Shown here: positions 37,554 through 46,673 of the stretch, piece after piece
Layout of the letters: every line of letters starts with the position of its first letter
How positions within the stretch are numbered: position 1 is the first letter of the stretch
Assembly: GCF_003259505.1 (NCBI RefSeq)
Contig: NZ_QLLK01000008.1
Span: 186,001 to 250,000, forward strand
DNA: 64,000 bases
Direction of reading: 5' to 3'
Origin: Algoriphagus yeomjeoni
Lineage (GTDB): Bacteria > Bacteroidota > Bacteroidia > Cytophagales > Cyclobacteriaceae
Made by a program: the position numbers and the translations under genes
The notes under the pieces: generated by a model
Told to the model about the DNA's origin: nothing
Database searches by the model: none
The model's input: only the letters and a program-made list of their open reading frames with translations

Positions 37554-38169
37554 ATAATCGTCACTCTCTGATCTGTAAGGATCGTTCCGCCAAACATACA
37601 AAGCCCAATCGGAAGCAATCAGAGAGAAAAAGTGCCCTGATCCTCAAATAGGATTCTTGGGCTTCAAAGGATACAGGCGATCTACCGCGGTGATGCCGAG
37701 TTCCTCTGGTAATAGATAATGTGTAATAGGTAGAGAACAAGATGACCCGCTTACCAGCAGTGCATGCCCTTCCAGCCTCTGGATCCTACAGGCTACTGTC
37801 TGCAACAGAAAAGGAAGTAAATCAATCATGCTCGTTTCATTAGTAATGAAAAATGGTAAAACGAGTCTTTTAGAAATGGACATCAAACACTTACAAAAAA
37901 GTAAGGGCAAGCAAAACTCCAAACTCTATTGCCACATGGCTCTGACAAGCCACCCCTGCTTTCGCAAAGGTCCGAACAATATAAATAAGGAGAGAGCCCG
38001 CCCTATGCACAAATATAAGGCTAAGGCCCGTCTCACTTACCCTCGTTCGGAAAATTGTCAGATTTTGTGACGAGGCTCGTAAAACAGTACCGTTAAATAC
38101 TATAGTTAATAAAAGGTTACTCCTTAATAATCAGATTTTAACATAATGCTAATCTAATAAATTAATTCT

Positions 38170-38189
38170 TTTTACGCTACAGCGTAAAA
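38170..38189. promoter_or_regulatory. Palindromic operator-like site before the XRE gene
   Basis: TTTTACGCT-ac-AGCGTAAAA is a perfect nine-base inverted repeat ending 30 bases before the start of the XRE-like gene. The size and position fit an autoregulatory operator. Confidence 0.6.
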
Positions 38190-38219
38190 GAAAAAATTTA
38201 AGATTTTTTTGATTGTGCT

Positions 38220-38576
38220 ATGGGAAAGGTCAATAAGCAGATTGTAAAAGGCAAAATTTCAATTATATTCTTGTCTAGAATTGCTGATTTGAACGATAGG
38301 AAAAAGGAGCTTCAGGAAGCAGGTGACCCCAAACCTATTGGTCTCATCTATAACTTCTCAGAACTGGCTCTTGGAATAGAAATGAGAAATGCAACGATCA
38401 CGGCAATAATGAGGTGTCAATCTCTTCCTCTTTTTACAACTATTCTAAAATGCCTTGACACTTTTGATATAGACTTAAAAACTTTTGGTAAGCTTTACCT
38501 AGAAATTCCTGATAATAAAGCTTTAGCCCATTGTCAAAAAATGGAAAAATTATATCCAGGCAAAAAGACAAAATAA
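38220..38576 (+). CDS. XRE-like helix-turn-helix protein
   Basis: A 118-residue protein. Residues 45-95 follow the lambda-repressor/XRE pattern: FSELALGIEMRNATITAI, then SLPLFTTILKCLDTFDIDLKTFGKLY, where a helix-turn-helix and its supporting helices are expected. The family match is by pattern, not by strong identity. A perfect palindrome lies just upstream. It points towards the four-gene operon, whose last gene ends 309 bases away on the other strand, and might regulate it. Confidence 0.6.
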   Translation: MGKVNKQIVKGKISIIFLSRIADLNDRKKELQEAGDPKPIGLIYNFSELALGIEMRNATITAIMRCQSLPLFTTILKCLDTFDIDLKTFGKLYLEIPDNKALAHCQKMEKLYPGKKTK

Positions 38577-38884
38577 CTTTTTACTATTTTGTGTAAAACC
38601 CATTCTGCCATCAATAGGTAAACGATAGTGGTTCTGAATAATGGCTTGTGATTACTGAGGAGAGAAAGAGGTGGTTTAACTAAACTTCCCTTCATGCTTA
38701 ATTCTCAAAAAATTTGATTTTCTAAATACAAGAACTCGGAACTTTAACTCAAAGACGATATCCAGGATCCATCAGATGGTTTCCATTTTTTAATTTAAAC
38801 AAATTGAACATCTATTTATAAAAAGAATATGAAATATAATTTTGATTTTCCACCAAGGCCATAAGTATTCAAAAATTAGTTAAT
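38577..38884. other. Intergenic gap between convergent genes
   Basis: About 300 AT-rich bases with no coding frame, no clear terminator hairpin and no repeat that I can support. Confidence 0.5.
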
Positions 38885-39949
38885 TTAAATAATATTATTT
38901 GTACCTATGATCAAAAATTCACTATTAAATTGATTGCCCTTGTTTAAGGCATAGCCATAGAGCCCCAAGTCTAAGGTATGCACCCTCCTGTCAGGCCTGC
39001 ATAGCACCAAAAGATCATTAATGGATTGTACACTTGGAATGCCATTATTCCGGTAGGATATCACTATAATTGAGTCATTGTAGCGCCGTACAATTCTTTC
39101 AAGGTCGGCTAGAAATGTTGCTGATTTTTCAAAGTGATCGCTTTTATTAATTGTGATTTCTTTGTTATTCTTTGCGTGATTGATGTGATCAATTATTTTG
39201 TCATAATTTGCCAGGCCCTCCAAGAAATGATATTTAGCATGGTAGGTGGTATGGTTGCGGCTTGAGCTGAAATATGGAGGATCGATATAAATCAAATCCG
39301 CAGTCTCCTGGCAATCTAAAGCATTGAAGTTAACCGCTAAGTTATCACGACCATTGTCAAAAGTGAATTCATCCAATTCTTTAAGAAAGCGTTCAAATAG
39401 TTCCTCAAAAGATCGTTCCCAAGTTTTTTTATTTCCAAAGTTACCCCCATTATAGTTTAGGCGCATGTTTAGGTTATTTCTATGGAAAAGATTATATGGC
39501 CTTTTTATAATACACGACTGAAATAAAATATAATAGGCACTTAACCTTTTATTTTCATCCTTCAGCTCGTTGGCATTTTGAATAAAAATATCGATCTGTT
39601 CGTTTTCAGCATCCGTAAAGTAAATATTCCGGAAATTTTCCTGTATGATTTTTTTATATAAATAGTCGGGATTAGGCTGTAATAGCGCTAGAGCTTCTTC
39701 ATAACTTAAATCGTTCGAGGTCTGTTGAATTAATTTTCTACCTATAGCAGTATTGAAGCTAAAAATATCATTATAAATCACTTTCTTACCCATAACCTTC
39801 GCATAGTAAGAGAAGATGGCCGTGCCACCAAATAGATCTAAAACTGAATCAAAAGCAAGATCCAGATTTTCGATCTCACTCCAAATCCTTCCTACTAGTT
39901 TGCGCTTTGAACCATAATATCTAGTAACTGGTAGGTTTATTTCACGCAT
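38885..39949 (-). CDS. D12-class DNA N6-adenine methyltransferase
   Basis: A 354-residue DNA methylase that would transfer a methyl group from S-adenosylmethionine to adenine. Motif order: RYYGSKRKL (10-18, motif X), DLFGGT (38-43, SAM-binding motif I), and DPPY (223-226, catalytic motif IV), which is the D12 (Dam/FokI-like) layout. It is the last gene of a four-gene minus-strand operon and its start overlaps the nuclease stop by 13 bases. As the modification partner it would protect host DNA; target sequence is unknown. A classical type II partner nuclease of known family is not present. Confidence 0.85.
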   Translation of the reverse strand: MREINLPVTRYYGSKRKLVGRIWSEIENLDLAFDSVLDLFGGTAIFSYYAKVMGKKVIYNDIFSFNTAIGRKLIQQTSNDLSYEEALALLQPNPDYLYKKIIQENFRNIYFTDAENEQIDIFIQNANELKDENKRLSAYYILFQSCIIKRPYNLFHRNNLNMRLNYNGGNFGNKKTWERSFEELFERFLKELDEFTFDNGRDNLAVNFNALDCQETADLIYIDPPYFSSSRNHTTYHAKYHFLEGLANYDKIIDHINHAKNNKEITINKSDHFEKSATFLADLERIVRRYNDSIIVISYRNNGIPSVQSINDLLVLCRPDRRVHTLDLGLYGYALNKGNQFNSEFLIIGTNNII

Positions 39950-41676
39950 AAGGAAAGAAAAAGATTTTGAAGATTGTTATATTCAGGTTCTGCAATACAC
40001 GTAATTTGTTTGCCTTCTTGATCAGGAACCGGAACAGTAAAAAAGTATGGCTTTGTATTTAAATTAGGCCGCGGAACATTATAGATCTCATCGGTATTTT
40101 TTCCATTATTTGTAATAAAATACTGGTATTCATCTACATTATTATCACTATAACCGCCAATTAAGAAATATTCAATTTCGATGCTGTTATCGGTCATCGG
40201 TCGAAATTTTTTAATCATTTTGGATGTCTTTTTAAGAAAATCATCTATATAAAATTTAGATAGCTTCGTTTTCGTTTCGATATAATAAAACTTCTTTTCA
40301 GTTCGTACTAGAAAATCTATTTCACAGAACTGCTGTCCTTTTTCATACAACTTTTGATTGGCCAAAAAAGTATAATTGTTATTTTCCAACAATTTTTGAA
40401 ACAGATCTTCAAAATATTTTTCTAAGAAGTAATAACAAATAGCTGGTTTTAATGTATGAATAATTGTCTTCTTTATTTCATTCGGCGCATGACTGCGAAA
40501 GTGGTTAATTTTAGTTTCCCCATTATGGTTGAGCCAATGTAATAAATTATAGCTCTTTTCAGGTCTTTCATTGCTATAAACCCCCAGAGCCGTCTCATCT
40601 TGATAATTGGAAGACATCAAAAATGAATAATTAGTTAGAAAATCAAGCTTTTCAAGAATGACGACGTCATTAAAGAACTTGACAAACTTTTTATTAATCT
40701 TCTCTTTATCCTTTATATAAAAATTATTTTTTAAGTGAGAAAGGAGTTGATTCAACTCGGCATCTGTGGTCAATGCTTTGAATTCTTCCAACATTTGATC
40801 AGTTGCCGTTTTTAATGTGGTCGATTTTGTACAATAGCTATATTCGAATAAAGTCCAATAATAATTGTATAACTGTTCTGTTTTGATGTATTTGACCAAA
40901 TCGACATTTGCGTAAGGTATTAAGATGCCTTTAATTACTAAGCCTATTATCCTGTCATTTTCAATGTCGGTCAAAACCGAATATTCAACATCCCCAGTCA
41001 AATCAACACCAAGAGTCAAATAGGCTGTATCGTTGATCCAGTAATTACCTCTGTCAACTATGTTATGATGAACTGAAGTCTCATTTATGATGGAAAGCTT
41101 AAGATAAGGCAGCAATGGTTGGCCTTCGAGCTTGGAAGCTTTAATAGTGTTCTTATAAAAAATATCATTTTCAAAAGTGTCAATCTTTTGCAGACTACGC
41201 TGGATTTTATCACTTTTAAGATTAGATATAAGCTTTTTAAGGATCTTAGCGCTTTTTAAGGCTGGAATAAGTCGATCTTTCGCTTTCTCGCCGATTCCCA
41301 GGAATGTGGTTGCTTCCTTGTCGACGAGTAATATGTCTGAGCCTTTAAGAGCTTTTAAAAACTCATTATCATAAAAAAGTGCTTTATTAAAATGATCAGC
41401 TATAATAGAAAAGAATTCCTGAATAGTGTAGCCTGTGGTTGTAACATCCTCTGTAGTTTGACCGGTTAAAGATTCTAATCTGATATTTGATATTTCCTTT
41501 ATAAAACTCTCTGTAAAAAGATCAATGATGGTAAATCCTTTTTCTTTACTATGAATCTCGATAATCTCTTCCAGTTGTTTTCCTATATCGTAGGAAATAT
41601 CGCATATAGCCCCCACGATGTTATCAAGCTGAACCTCATAATTAGAAAGAAAAATATTGCTCGTATTATCAAACAT
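39937..41676 (-). CDS. Large protein with C-terminal PD-(D/E)XK nuclease-like domain
   Basis: A 579-residue protein of no family I recognise. Residues 1 to about 400 are helical and Lys/Ile/Asn-rich without motifs. The C-terminal part carries E419 or E423 in a helix, CEIDFLV (D454), a beta-strand, and YIETKTK (E467, K469), which is the PD-(D/E)XK nuclease core in correct order and spacing. It would be the cutting subunit of a restriction-like system. It follows the ATPase gene by two bases and overlaps the methylase by 13 bases, so the three are co-translated. Confidence 0.65.
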   Translation of the reverse strand: MFDNTSNIFLSNYEVQLDNIVGAICDISYDIGKQLEEIIEIHSKEKGFTIIDLFTESFIKEISNIRLESLTGQTTEDVTTTGYTIQEFFSIIADHFNKALFYDNEFLKALKGSDILLVDKEATTFLGIGEKAKDRLIPALKSAKILKKLISNLKSDKIQRSLQKIDTFENDIFYKNTIKASKLEGQPLLPYLKLSIINETSVHHNIVDRGNYWINDTAYLTLGVDLTGDVEYSVLTDIENDRIIGLVIKGILIPYANVDLVKYIKTEQLYNYYWTLFEYSYCTKSTTLKTATDQMLEEFKALTTDAELNQLLSHLKNNFYIKDKEKINKKFVKFFNDVVILEKLDFLTNYSFLMSSNYQDETALGVYSNERPEKSYNLLHWLNHNGETKINHFRSHAPNEIKKTIIHTLKPAICYYFLEKYFEDLFQKLLENNNYTFLANQKLYEKGQQFCEIDFLVRTEKKFYYIETKTKLSKFYIDDFLKKTSKMIKKFRPMTDNSIEIEYFLIGGYSDNNVDEYQYFITNNGKNTDEIYNVPRPNLNTKPYFFTVPVPDQEGKQITCIAEPEYNNLQNLFLSLCVK

Positions 41677-41678
41677 GA

Positions 41679-43193
41679 TCAGAGTTTATTTCTGGTATAC
41701 TTTGTTATGATATCACTTAAAGAAAGTTGATAGTCATAGTTTTCCTTGTACATAACAAATAAAATAAACAAGATCCGAGGGTCAAAATCCACAATTTCAA
41801 GTTTATCATAGGAGTTCAGGTTTAATCTACTATGCGTCAATTCAAGCTTAACTGGAGCGTACACTACAATGTCGAAGTCGGGATTTTCAGTTATTAAGTT
41901 AGATACCCTTATACGCTCATTATCAAAATCTTCCAAATAGGTATTAAAAATAAAATAATGTACTTTTTCTGACCTAACGTCAACAAAAGTCCTTTCCTGT
42001 TTATTAAGAGCTCCGGAATCTAAAGCTAGAGAATCAATATAGTATTCAAAAGGATCAAAAAACTTTCGGTGCAAATTTTTGAAGGCCTCATCATTTTCCA
42101 GTTTGGCTTTTGTTTGTTCGAACAGCGAAGTCAGTTTGGCTTTTTCCAATTGTGTTTCAAAGGACTCATAAAGTTCTTGTTCGTAGAGCAATTTGGAAAT
42201 TTCTTGGATGGCTACCCGATTATTGGTAGCACCTTTTTTGATAAAACTACTGTAGATGTCACTGACCACTTTTTTTGTTTCAAATAACTCGTTCAGGTAT
42301 TCAATCAGTTCAATAATATCATCCTTAGCTTTTAAAGCTTCAATATTTACTATGTCATTCTTTATCCGGGTATAAAGTGCATCATTGGCTTTACTTATCT
42401 CGGAAGAACCGACGCTATCTGTAAAGCTTACTAACAAATAATGCCCTTTTATCTGGTTAAACAGATCAACCAACTCACGATAAGATGTAAGGAAGTGGTT
42501 AAATCTTATTTTTGATTTTTCCCTGATTTTCTCAATCTCATCAATTGCAAAAATTATATACTTTGAGTGATTCGATAACAAATTCAAGAACAAGACCAAT
42601 ATTTCCCTGCGATTAAAATCTTTTAATTGTTCCAAGTTAAACTTATCAAAATATCTTTTATTATATAGTCGACCAGTACCTAGATAGAGTAGTTCCGTGA
42701 TCACTTCATCACTGTGCTCCTGCTTAAATAATTCTTGAGTATAATCCTTTATTTCGCGAAAGTTGCTTTCATAATTGTTAACCATTCCTGGAATTGCATC
42801 AGTAGTTTGACGAAGTAACTTAACAATGTTGATTAAATCTGGCAGATATTTGTCCTGGACAATCTTTAGTAGGAATAACACCAAGTCAGTTCGTTCCACG
42901 TCAGCTCTTGAGTACTGAACCGAGACACCTAGCTCAGGATACGTTTTATAAAAGAGCTCTAAGTATTTAAGCAGATTGGTTTTTCCATTACCATATTCAG
43001 CGATGATTAGATTAGTGATCATCCTAGCAGAATCGATTTGCTCAATACGTTCTTTTACCGTTTTCTTTAAATCCAACTGACCAATAATGTAGAAGGGTAA
43101 TTCAGGGACTTTTCCTTCTGAAATATCCTTTTTGAATGTAGCGAGTCTATTGTCTGGTAGCGGCAGTTTTTCCCATAAATGGTTTGTATCCAT
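41679..43193 (-). CDS. AAA-type P-loop ATPase
   Basis: A 504-residue ATPase. Walker A is degenerate at its first position but clear (AEYGNGKTN, residues 65-73), and Walker B is IIFAIDEIE (213-221). The lead-in YIIGQLDLKKTVKERI and the AEYGNGKT-type loop resemble the DUF2791/BrxD-type ATPases of BREX systems, but the protein and its neighbours do not form a BREX set. It probably drives DNA translocation or complex assembly for the nuclease and methylase. It is 2 bases from its upstream and downstream neighbours, so the operon is tight. Confidence 0.72.
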   Translation of the reverse strand: MDTNHLWEKLPLPDNRLATFKKDISEGKVPELPFYIIGQLDLKKTVKERIEQIDSARMITNLIIAEYGNGKTNLLKYLELFYKTYPELGVSVQYSRADVERTDLVLFLLKIVQDKYLPDLINIVKLLRQTTDAIPGMVNNYESNFREIKDYTQELFKQEHSDEVITELLYLGTGRLYNKRYFDKFNLEQLKDFNRREILVLFLNLLSNHSKYIIFAIDEIEKIREKSKIRFNHFLTSYRELVDLFNQIKGHYLLVSFTDSVGSSEISKANDALYTRIKNDIVNIEALKAKDDIIELIEYLNELFETKKVVSDIYSSFIKKGATNNRVAIQEISKLLYEQELYESFETQLEKAKLTSLFEQTKAKLENDEAFKNLHRKFFDPFEYYIDSLALDSGALNKQERTFVDVRSEKVHYFIFNTYLEDFDNERIRVSNLITENPDFDIVVYAPVKLELTHSRLNLNSYDKLEIVDFDPRILFILFVMYKENYDYQLSLSDIITKYTRNKL

Positions 43194-43194
43194 A

Positions 43195-44280
43195 TTATTT
43201 GATTTTAATTTTTATAACAGGTCGGTTGCGGATAAAAAATCGTTCTCGTCTGTCTATTGAATTTACAGTATTGCCAAAAAATATATTTAAGTTGTTCTTT
43301 TCCAATTCATAAAAGTCATTTAGGAACAATTGAAAGTTTGTCGCGGATATGTGCATAGTTCCCTTGATGTCATATAAATTGATAAAGCCAAGGTCACTGA
43401 TACTTGTTTTAAGGCAAGCTTTATAGCCCTTCAAAAATTTATCCTTATTCTCCAGATACTTTTTTTTAATCTTGAAATTGTCCTTTTCAAATCTTGAAAA
43501 TAAAACCAATAGCTCTGCAAATAATTTACTATACTCTTCGTTTTCGAAGATGATATTCAAATATTTTTTTTTAATGTTACGCGCCGAATCTAATACGCCT
43601 AGCGTGTCCATCCAGTAAGTGCGGACAATGTTGTAATTTTCGAGACTGGCAGAAGTAAAGTTAAAATGACGGATAAACAAAAACTCATCAATAAATTCCT
43701 TCTGATCTTCAATAGTGCGTTTCAAATTATACCGCCTCTCCAGTTTTGCGAACAAGCAATGCGTGATGAATAAGTGAAAATCTGCTTGAAGAATCTTTTT
43801 GAAAAAAAACACTTTTTCCAATGTCGATAGGCGAAAAAAATTTGAGCGAAGTTCTATCAGATAGCCTCCATCTTCCGTGAGTCTATTCTTGTCATCAATT
43901 AAACCGAATTTATCTTTAGCAAGATTTACGTAATAGGATGCCGCCTTATAGGTAGAATATATCTGCTTCTCTAGAGGGGTAGTTCTCGATTTAATGATAT
44001 TCGGGATTTCCTCAATAAACTCTTTTTTACTTTTTGACTTAAGGTATTGATAGATATTTAAAATAGCAGCATCACTAGGCAACCCATTAAATTCTTCTGG
44101 AATAGCCTTTTGATATTCTTTATGAAGAAGATTGATCAAATAGTAATAGAAACCCAGATTCAAAAAAGAACTGGTTATCTTGTTTTTGTTTGACGAGACA
44201 TAATTGCAAACCCACTTGGACGTCTTAAGCTGTTGACTGAAAGGCCTGTGTAAACTTGCAATGTAGATAACCTTGTCCAT
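43195..44280 (-). CDS. Helical, winged-helix-like protein, first gene of the four-gene operon
   Basis: A 361-residue protein from ATG at 44280; an alternative ATG at 44322 adds 14 hydrophobic, less likely residues. No family is recognised. It is rich in Lys, Phe, Tyr and Asn. About residues 120-150 (FGLIDDKNRLTEDGGYLI) resemble a winged-helix motif, so DNA binding is possible. It is one base from the ATPase gene and always on the same strand, so it is probably a structural or recognition subunit of the system. Confidence 0.6.
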   Translation of the reverse strand: MDKVIYIASLHRPFSQQLKTSKWVCNYVSSNKNKITSSFLNLGFYYYLINLLHKEYQKAIPEEFNGLPSDAAILNIYQYLKSKSKKEFIEEIPNIIKSRTTPLEKQIYSTYKAASYYVNLAKDKFGLIDDKNRLTEDGGYLIELRSNFFRLSTLEKVFFFKKILQADFHLFITHCLFAKLERRYNLKRTIEDQKEFIDEFLFIRHFNFTSASLENYNIVRTYWMDTLGVLDSARNIKKKYLNIIFENEEYSKLFAELLVLFSRFEKDNFKIKKKYLENKDKFLKGYKACLKTSISDLGFINLYDIKGTMHISATNFQLFLNDFYELEKNNLNIFFGNTVNSIDRRERFFIRNRPVIKIKIK

Positions 44281-44946
44281 AGAAAAGTGACAAAACCATA
44301 GCTTAAATGAATTTTTAAGCAAAAACCTTTAGTGATATCGACCACAAGATATGGTGTTTCTTGGATATTTCCAGCCTTTCTTTCAAACCTCATAGCTTTT
44401 AGGATTATAAATATCTTGATATCAGCTTATTGCTTTTACCCCAATGGTCATGAATCTGACTGCTTGCAGGAAACTGGACCAATAAGACCAGCCCGTCAGA
44501 ATGTATAACAGTGATCAGCACCAAATACAACGGTGGGTTAATACAATCTCTTAAATTGGTTGCCGTTATAAGGTCTTTATTTTAGGCTCAGCATTCCACG
44601 TCTAGGTGTGGTTTAATCGTAATCGCACTGGGTGGGATTTGTAATTCCACCCAGCTATCCGAATCAATTTGTAATTGGCTTGATGACCTGATCCCTTCTC
44701 CCGATATCGCATTCCTTATCGGGACAGGCTCTCTCCTGAAAGAGAGGGCGATCGATCTTATAGACGGTGAATAGTAAAAAATATTTAAGATTTAGAGATT
44801 AAGGAAAATGAAAAGATTCATTTAGGCTTTAATTATCCCATAATGGGGGTAATCAAAACGTCCTTATGCCACTGGCGGAAGTTTGAAACTTCACCAACAT
44901 ATCTTCAATAGGATCATTGATCTACTCATTTTCATATTCCATTTAA
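44281..44946. other. Intergenic region upstream of the four-gene operon
   Basis: About 660 bases without a convincing gene; the promoter of the minus-strand four-gene operon should lie here. A perfect eight-base inverted repeat TCCCGATA ... TATCGGGA occupies 44699-44724, beside a CTCTCTCC/GAGAGAGG pair. A 72-codon frame at 44175-44393 overlaps the first gene and is not supported. Confidence 0.5.
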
Positions 44947-45747
44947 CTATTTATCTTGTCCAACAATAAAAGAAAAGTCATTTCCACAAGGGCATTCTTC
45001 AATCAGGTTTTCTTCATAAAAGTTAATGAATACCCTTACAGATTCAATCGCTTTGTAATAGTCAAAATTCAGCAAATCTCTGTAAACACCCTTATATCCA
45101 GTATTAGTTAAACCATTGGGCTTTAGGTGAATAATGTGATTTCGAAGTTTGATCAAGTTATCAATTTGGGAATTATATCTTCTATACTTTGATGGTCGGA
45201 ATTTTCTACCCTTAATTGCAGGAATAGAATTGTATAATTTTAATGTAACAGTTGAGGCTAGCTCTTTGCCATCGCTTCCGACAAATTTATAGTCATCTGG
45301 AATAACTCTATTGGCAAAGCTTTCTAAAGCAGCTTGAAGATTAATAATACAATTAATAGCTAATTGAAAATACATCCCGGCATGACTTAAATTAACTGGT
45401 TCTCCACCTTTTCCTATCGCCTTTACATCAGGAGCCTGAGAGAGGAGCAAATCTTTATAATACTTCAGTTGACCGGAACACATTACAGCATTGGAAAAGA
45501 ATATCGTCACTGGATTAAGTTCGACAACAACCCTTTTAACTTTGTCGTCCAAATAGTCAAAGCCAAAAAGAATTCTATCGGGAAACAAAAGCATTATGTC
45601 CATTTCATCATGTTCCGCTAACCTATTAGACTCTACATAAGATTTGGCATATTCCAGACTTTCCGGTGGATACTTTATCTTATCTAATTCATTTGGATTG
45701 AATTTAATGATATGCTCTTTGCTAGGCTTTAGTTTGATATGGGCCAT
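44947..45747 (-). CDS. HEPN-like domain protein
   Basis: A 266-residue protein. The C-terminal half has the HEPN-type arrangement: NLQAALESFANRVIP in one helix and LRNHIIHLKP with R202 and H207 (Rx4H) in the next, the catalytic signature of HEPN RNases found in toxins and abortive infection proteins. The N-terminal 120 residues are not recognised. The C-terminus has one CPCGN pattern. No antitoxin partner of known type is adjacent. RNA cleavage is inferred from the motif only. Confidence 0.6.
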   Translation of the reverse strand: MAHIKLKPSKEHIIKFNPNELDKIKYPPESLEYAKSYVESNRLAEHDEMDIMLLFPDRILFGFDYLDDKVKRVVVELNPVTIFFSNAVMCSGQLKYYKDLLLSQAPDVKAIGKGGEPVNLSHAGMYFQLAINCIINLQAALESFANRVIPDDYKFVGSDGKELASTVTLKLYNSIPAIKGRKFRPSKYRRYNSQIDNLIKLRNHIIHLKPNGLTNTGYKGVYRDLLNFDYYKAIESVRVFINFYEENLIEECPCGNDFSFIVGQDK

Positions 45748-45812
45748 AATAGGACTTCGATAAAATTGAACAAAATTATACTTGGTACCGAAAGGCTTTT
45801 AATAGGCAAATC

Positions 45813-46646
45813 CTATACCTGACGATACGAAATTTTAGATCTTTCTATAAAGGCCTTTCCTTCCGGAAAATTGTGCTTTTTTAGAAAAAACCTCATCCCC
45901 TGCTCAACCTGAAGGCCATTCAAACATGGTCCAATAACGATTTTCTTCAAAATCTCTTTCCGGAATTTATGCTCGATAAATGGGACAAATAGATTTCCTT
46001 TTGTTCTAAATTGATAGTTTTTCCATTCATTGGTGCATAGTCTCCATTCAGCTTCTGAGGAATAAGATGGAGACTTCGCTGAAAATCCAATTTTTGGCAT
46101 AGTGAAAAACAAGCTAGTATCATTATATCCTGTGGTTATCTGTCCATTTTCTGATTTCTCTATTTTGAAATCATCGTATTTATTCTTCCAATACTTTCGG
46201 AAATGATTCTCCACAATCTCCTTTCGATATTCACATTTCAAAAGGGTAGTATTTATTACCTCAGGATCCTTTGAATAGCTCGTTAACATTTCTTTATCCA
46301 ATCCTATACAAACTCCATTTCCATCATGCCCATAGGCTCTCCACATGGACAAATGATCTTTGTGTTCTGATAACGATAAAATAAAAGGCTCACCGGGCAA
46401 GTAAGCGAAGGATCCGAAAATTCCTCCTCTACCAAATAAATTATCACTTTTCTTTTCCGAAACACTATTTTCTGACTCATATTCCAGTAGAGTCTTGGTA
46501 ATGATTTTATTTGCAAATTCAAATTCATCAGGGTCATTCATAAAGTTTGCATGGGTAGCCCTGAGAACAATATTTTCACCATCACCGAGAAGAATCTTGT
46601 GCAAACTTTCTATTGAAGTATAATGGTATAAAAGTTCTTCTGTCAT
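45813..46646 (-). CDS. DUF2971-family protein
   Basis: A 277-residue protein of the DUF2971 family: it starts LLYHYTSIESLHKIL, continues with NFMNDPDEFEFA, then FILSLSEHKDHLSMWRAYGHDGNGVCIGL, and ends with conserved RKEILKKIVIGP. The family is common in defense islands and phage-related loci but its activity is unknown. It is a separate transcription unit between the HEPN gene and the CoiA-like gene, 65 bases from the former. Confidence 0.78.
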   Translation of the reverse strand: MTEELLYHYTSIESLHKILLGDGENIVLRATHANFMNDPDEFEFANKIITKTLLEYESENSVSEKKSDNLFGRGGIFGSFAYLPGEPFILSLSEHKDHLSMWRAYGHDGNGVCIGLDKEMLTSYSKDPEVINTTLLKCEYRKEIVENHFRKYWKNKYDDFKIEKSENGQITTGYNDTSLFFTMPKIGFSAKSPSYSSEAEWRLCTNEWKNYQFRTKGNLFVPFIEHKFRKEILKKIVIGPCLNGLQVEQGMRFFLKKHNFPEGKAFIERSKISYRQV

Positions 46647-46673
46647 TTTAAATTGTATTGATTCTACTATTAA

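Larger units (their letters stand above)
37075..38219. other. Long intergenic region with repeats
   Basis: About 1.1 kb without a convincing gene. The first part (37083-37200) is a degenerate GGAAG/GTCCGG-rich simple repeat typical of Cytophagales intergenic DNA. Near 37241-37283 is a REP-type segment (CATTTCGAAGGAGTTCC), and a larger hairpin follows at 37439-37553. An 80-codon frame at 37828-38070 has no start context or recognisable content and is not called. The stretch separates the SusC/D operon from the defense island. Confidence 0.7.

Noticed and set aside
37828..38070. 80-codon plus-strand ORF in the intergenic repeat region
   Set aside because: Composition is irregular, no family or start signal is seen, and it lies in repeat-rich DNA.
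41679..43193. BREX system
   Set aside because: The ATPase resembles BrxD-type proteins, but no pglX, pglZ, brxA, brxB or brxL is present and the methylase is D12 type.
44175..44393. 72-codon ORF overlapping the first gene of the four-gene operon
   Set aside because: Overlapping frame of a longer, better-supported gene.
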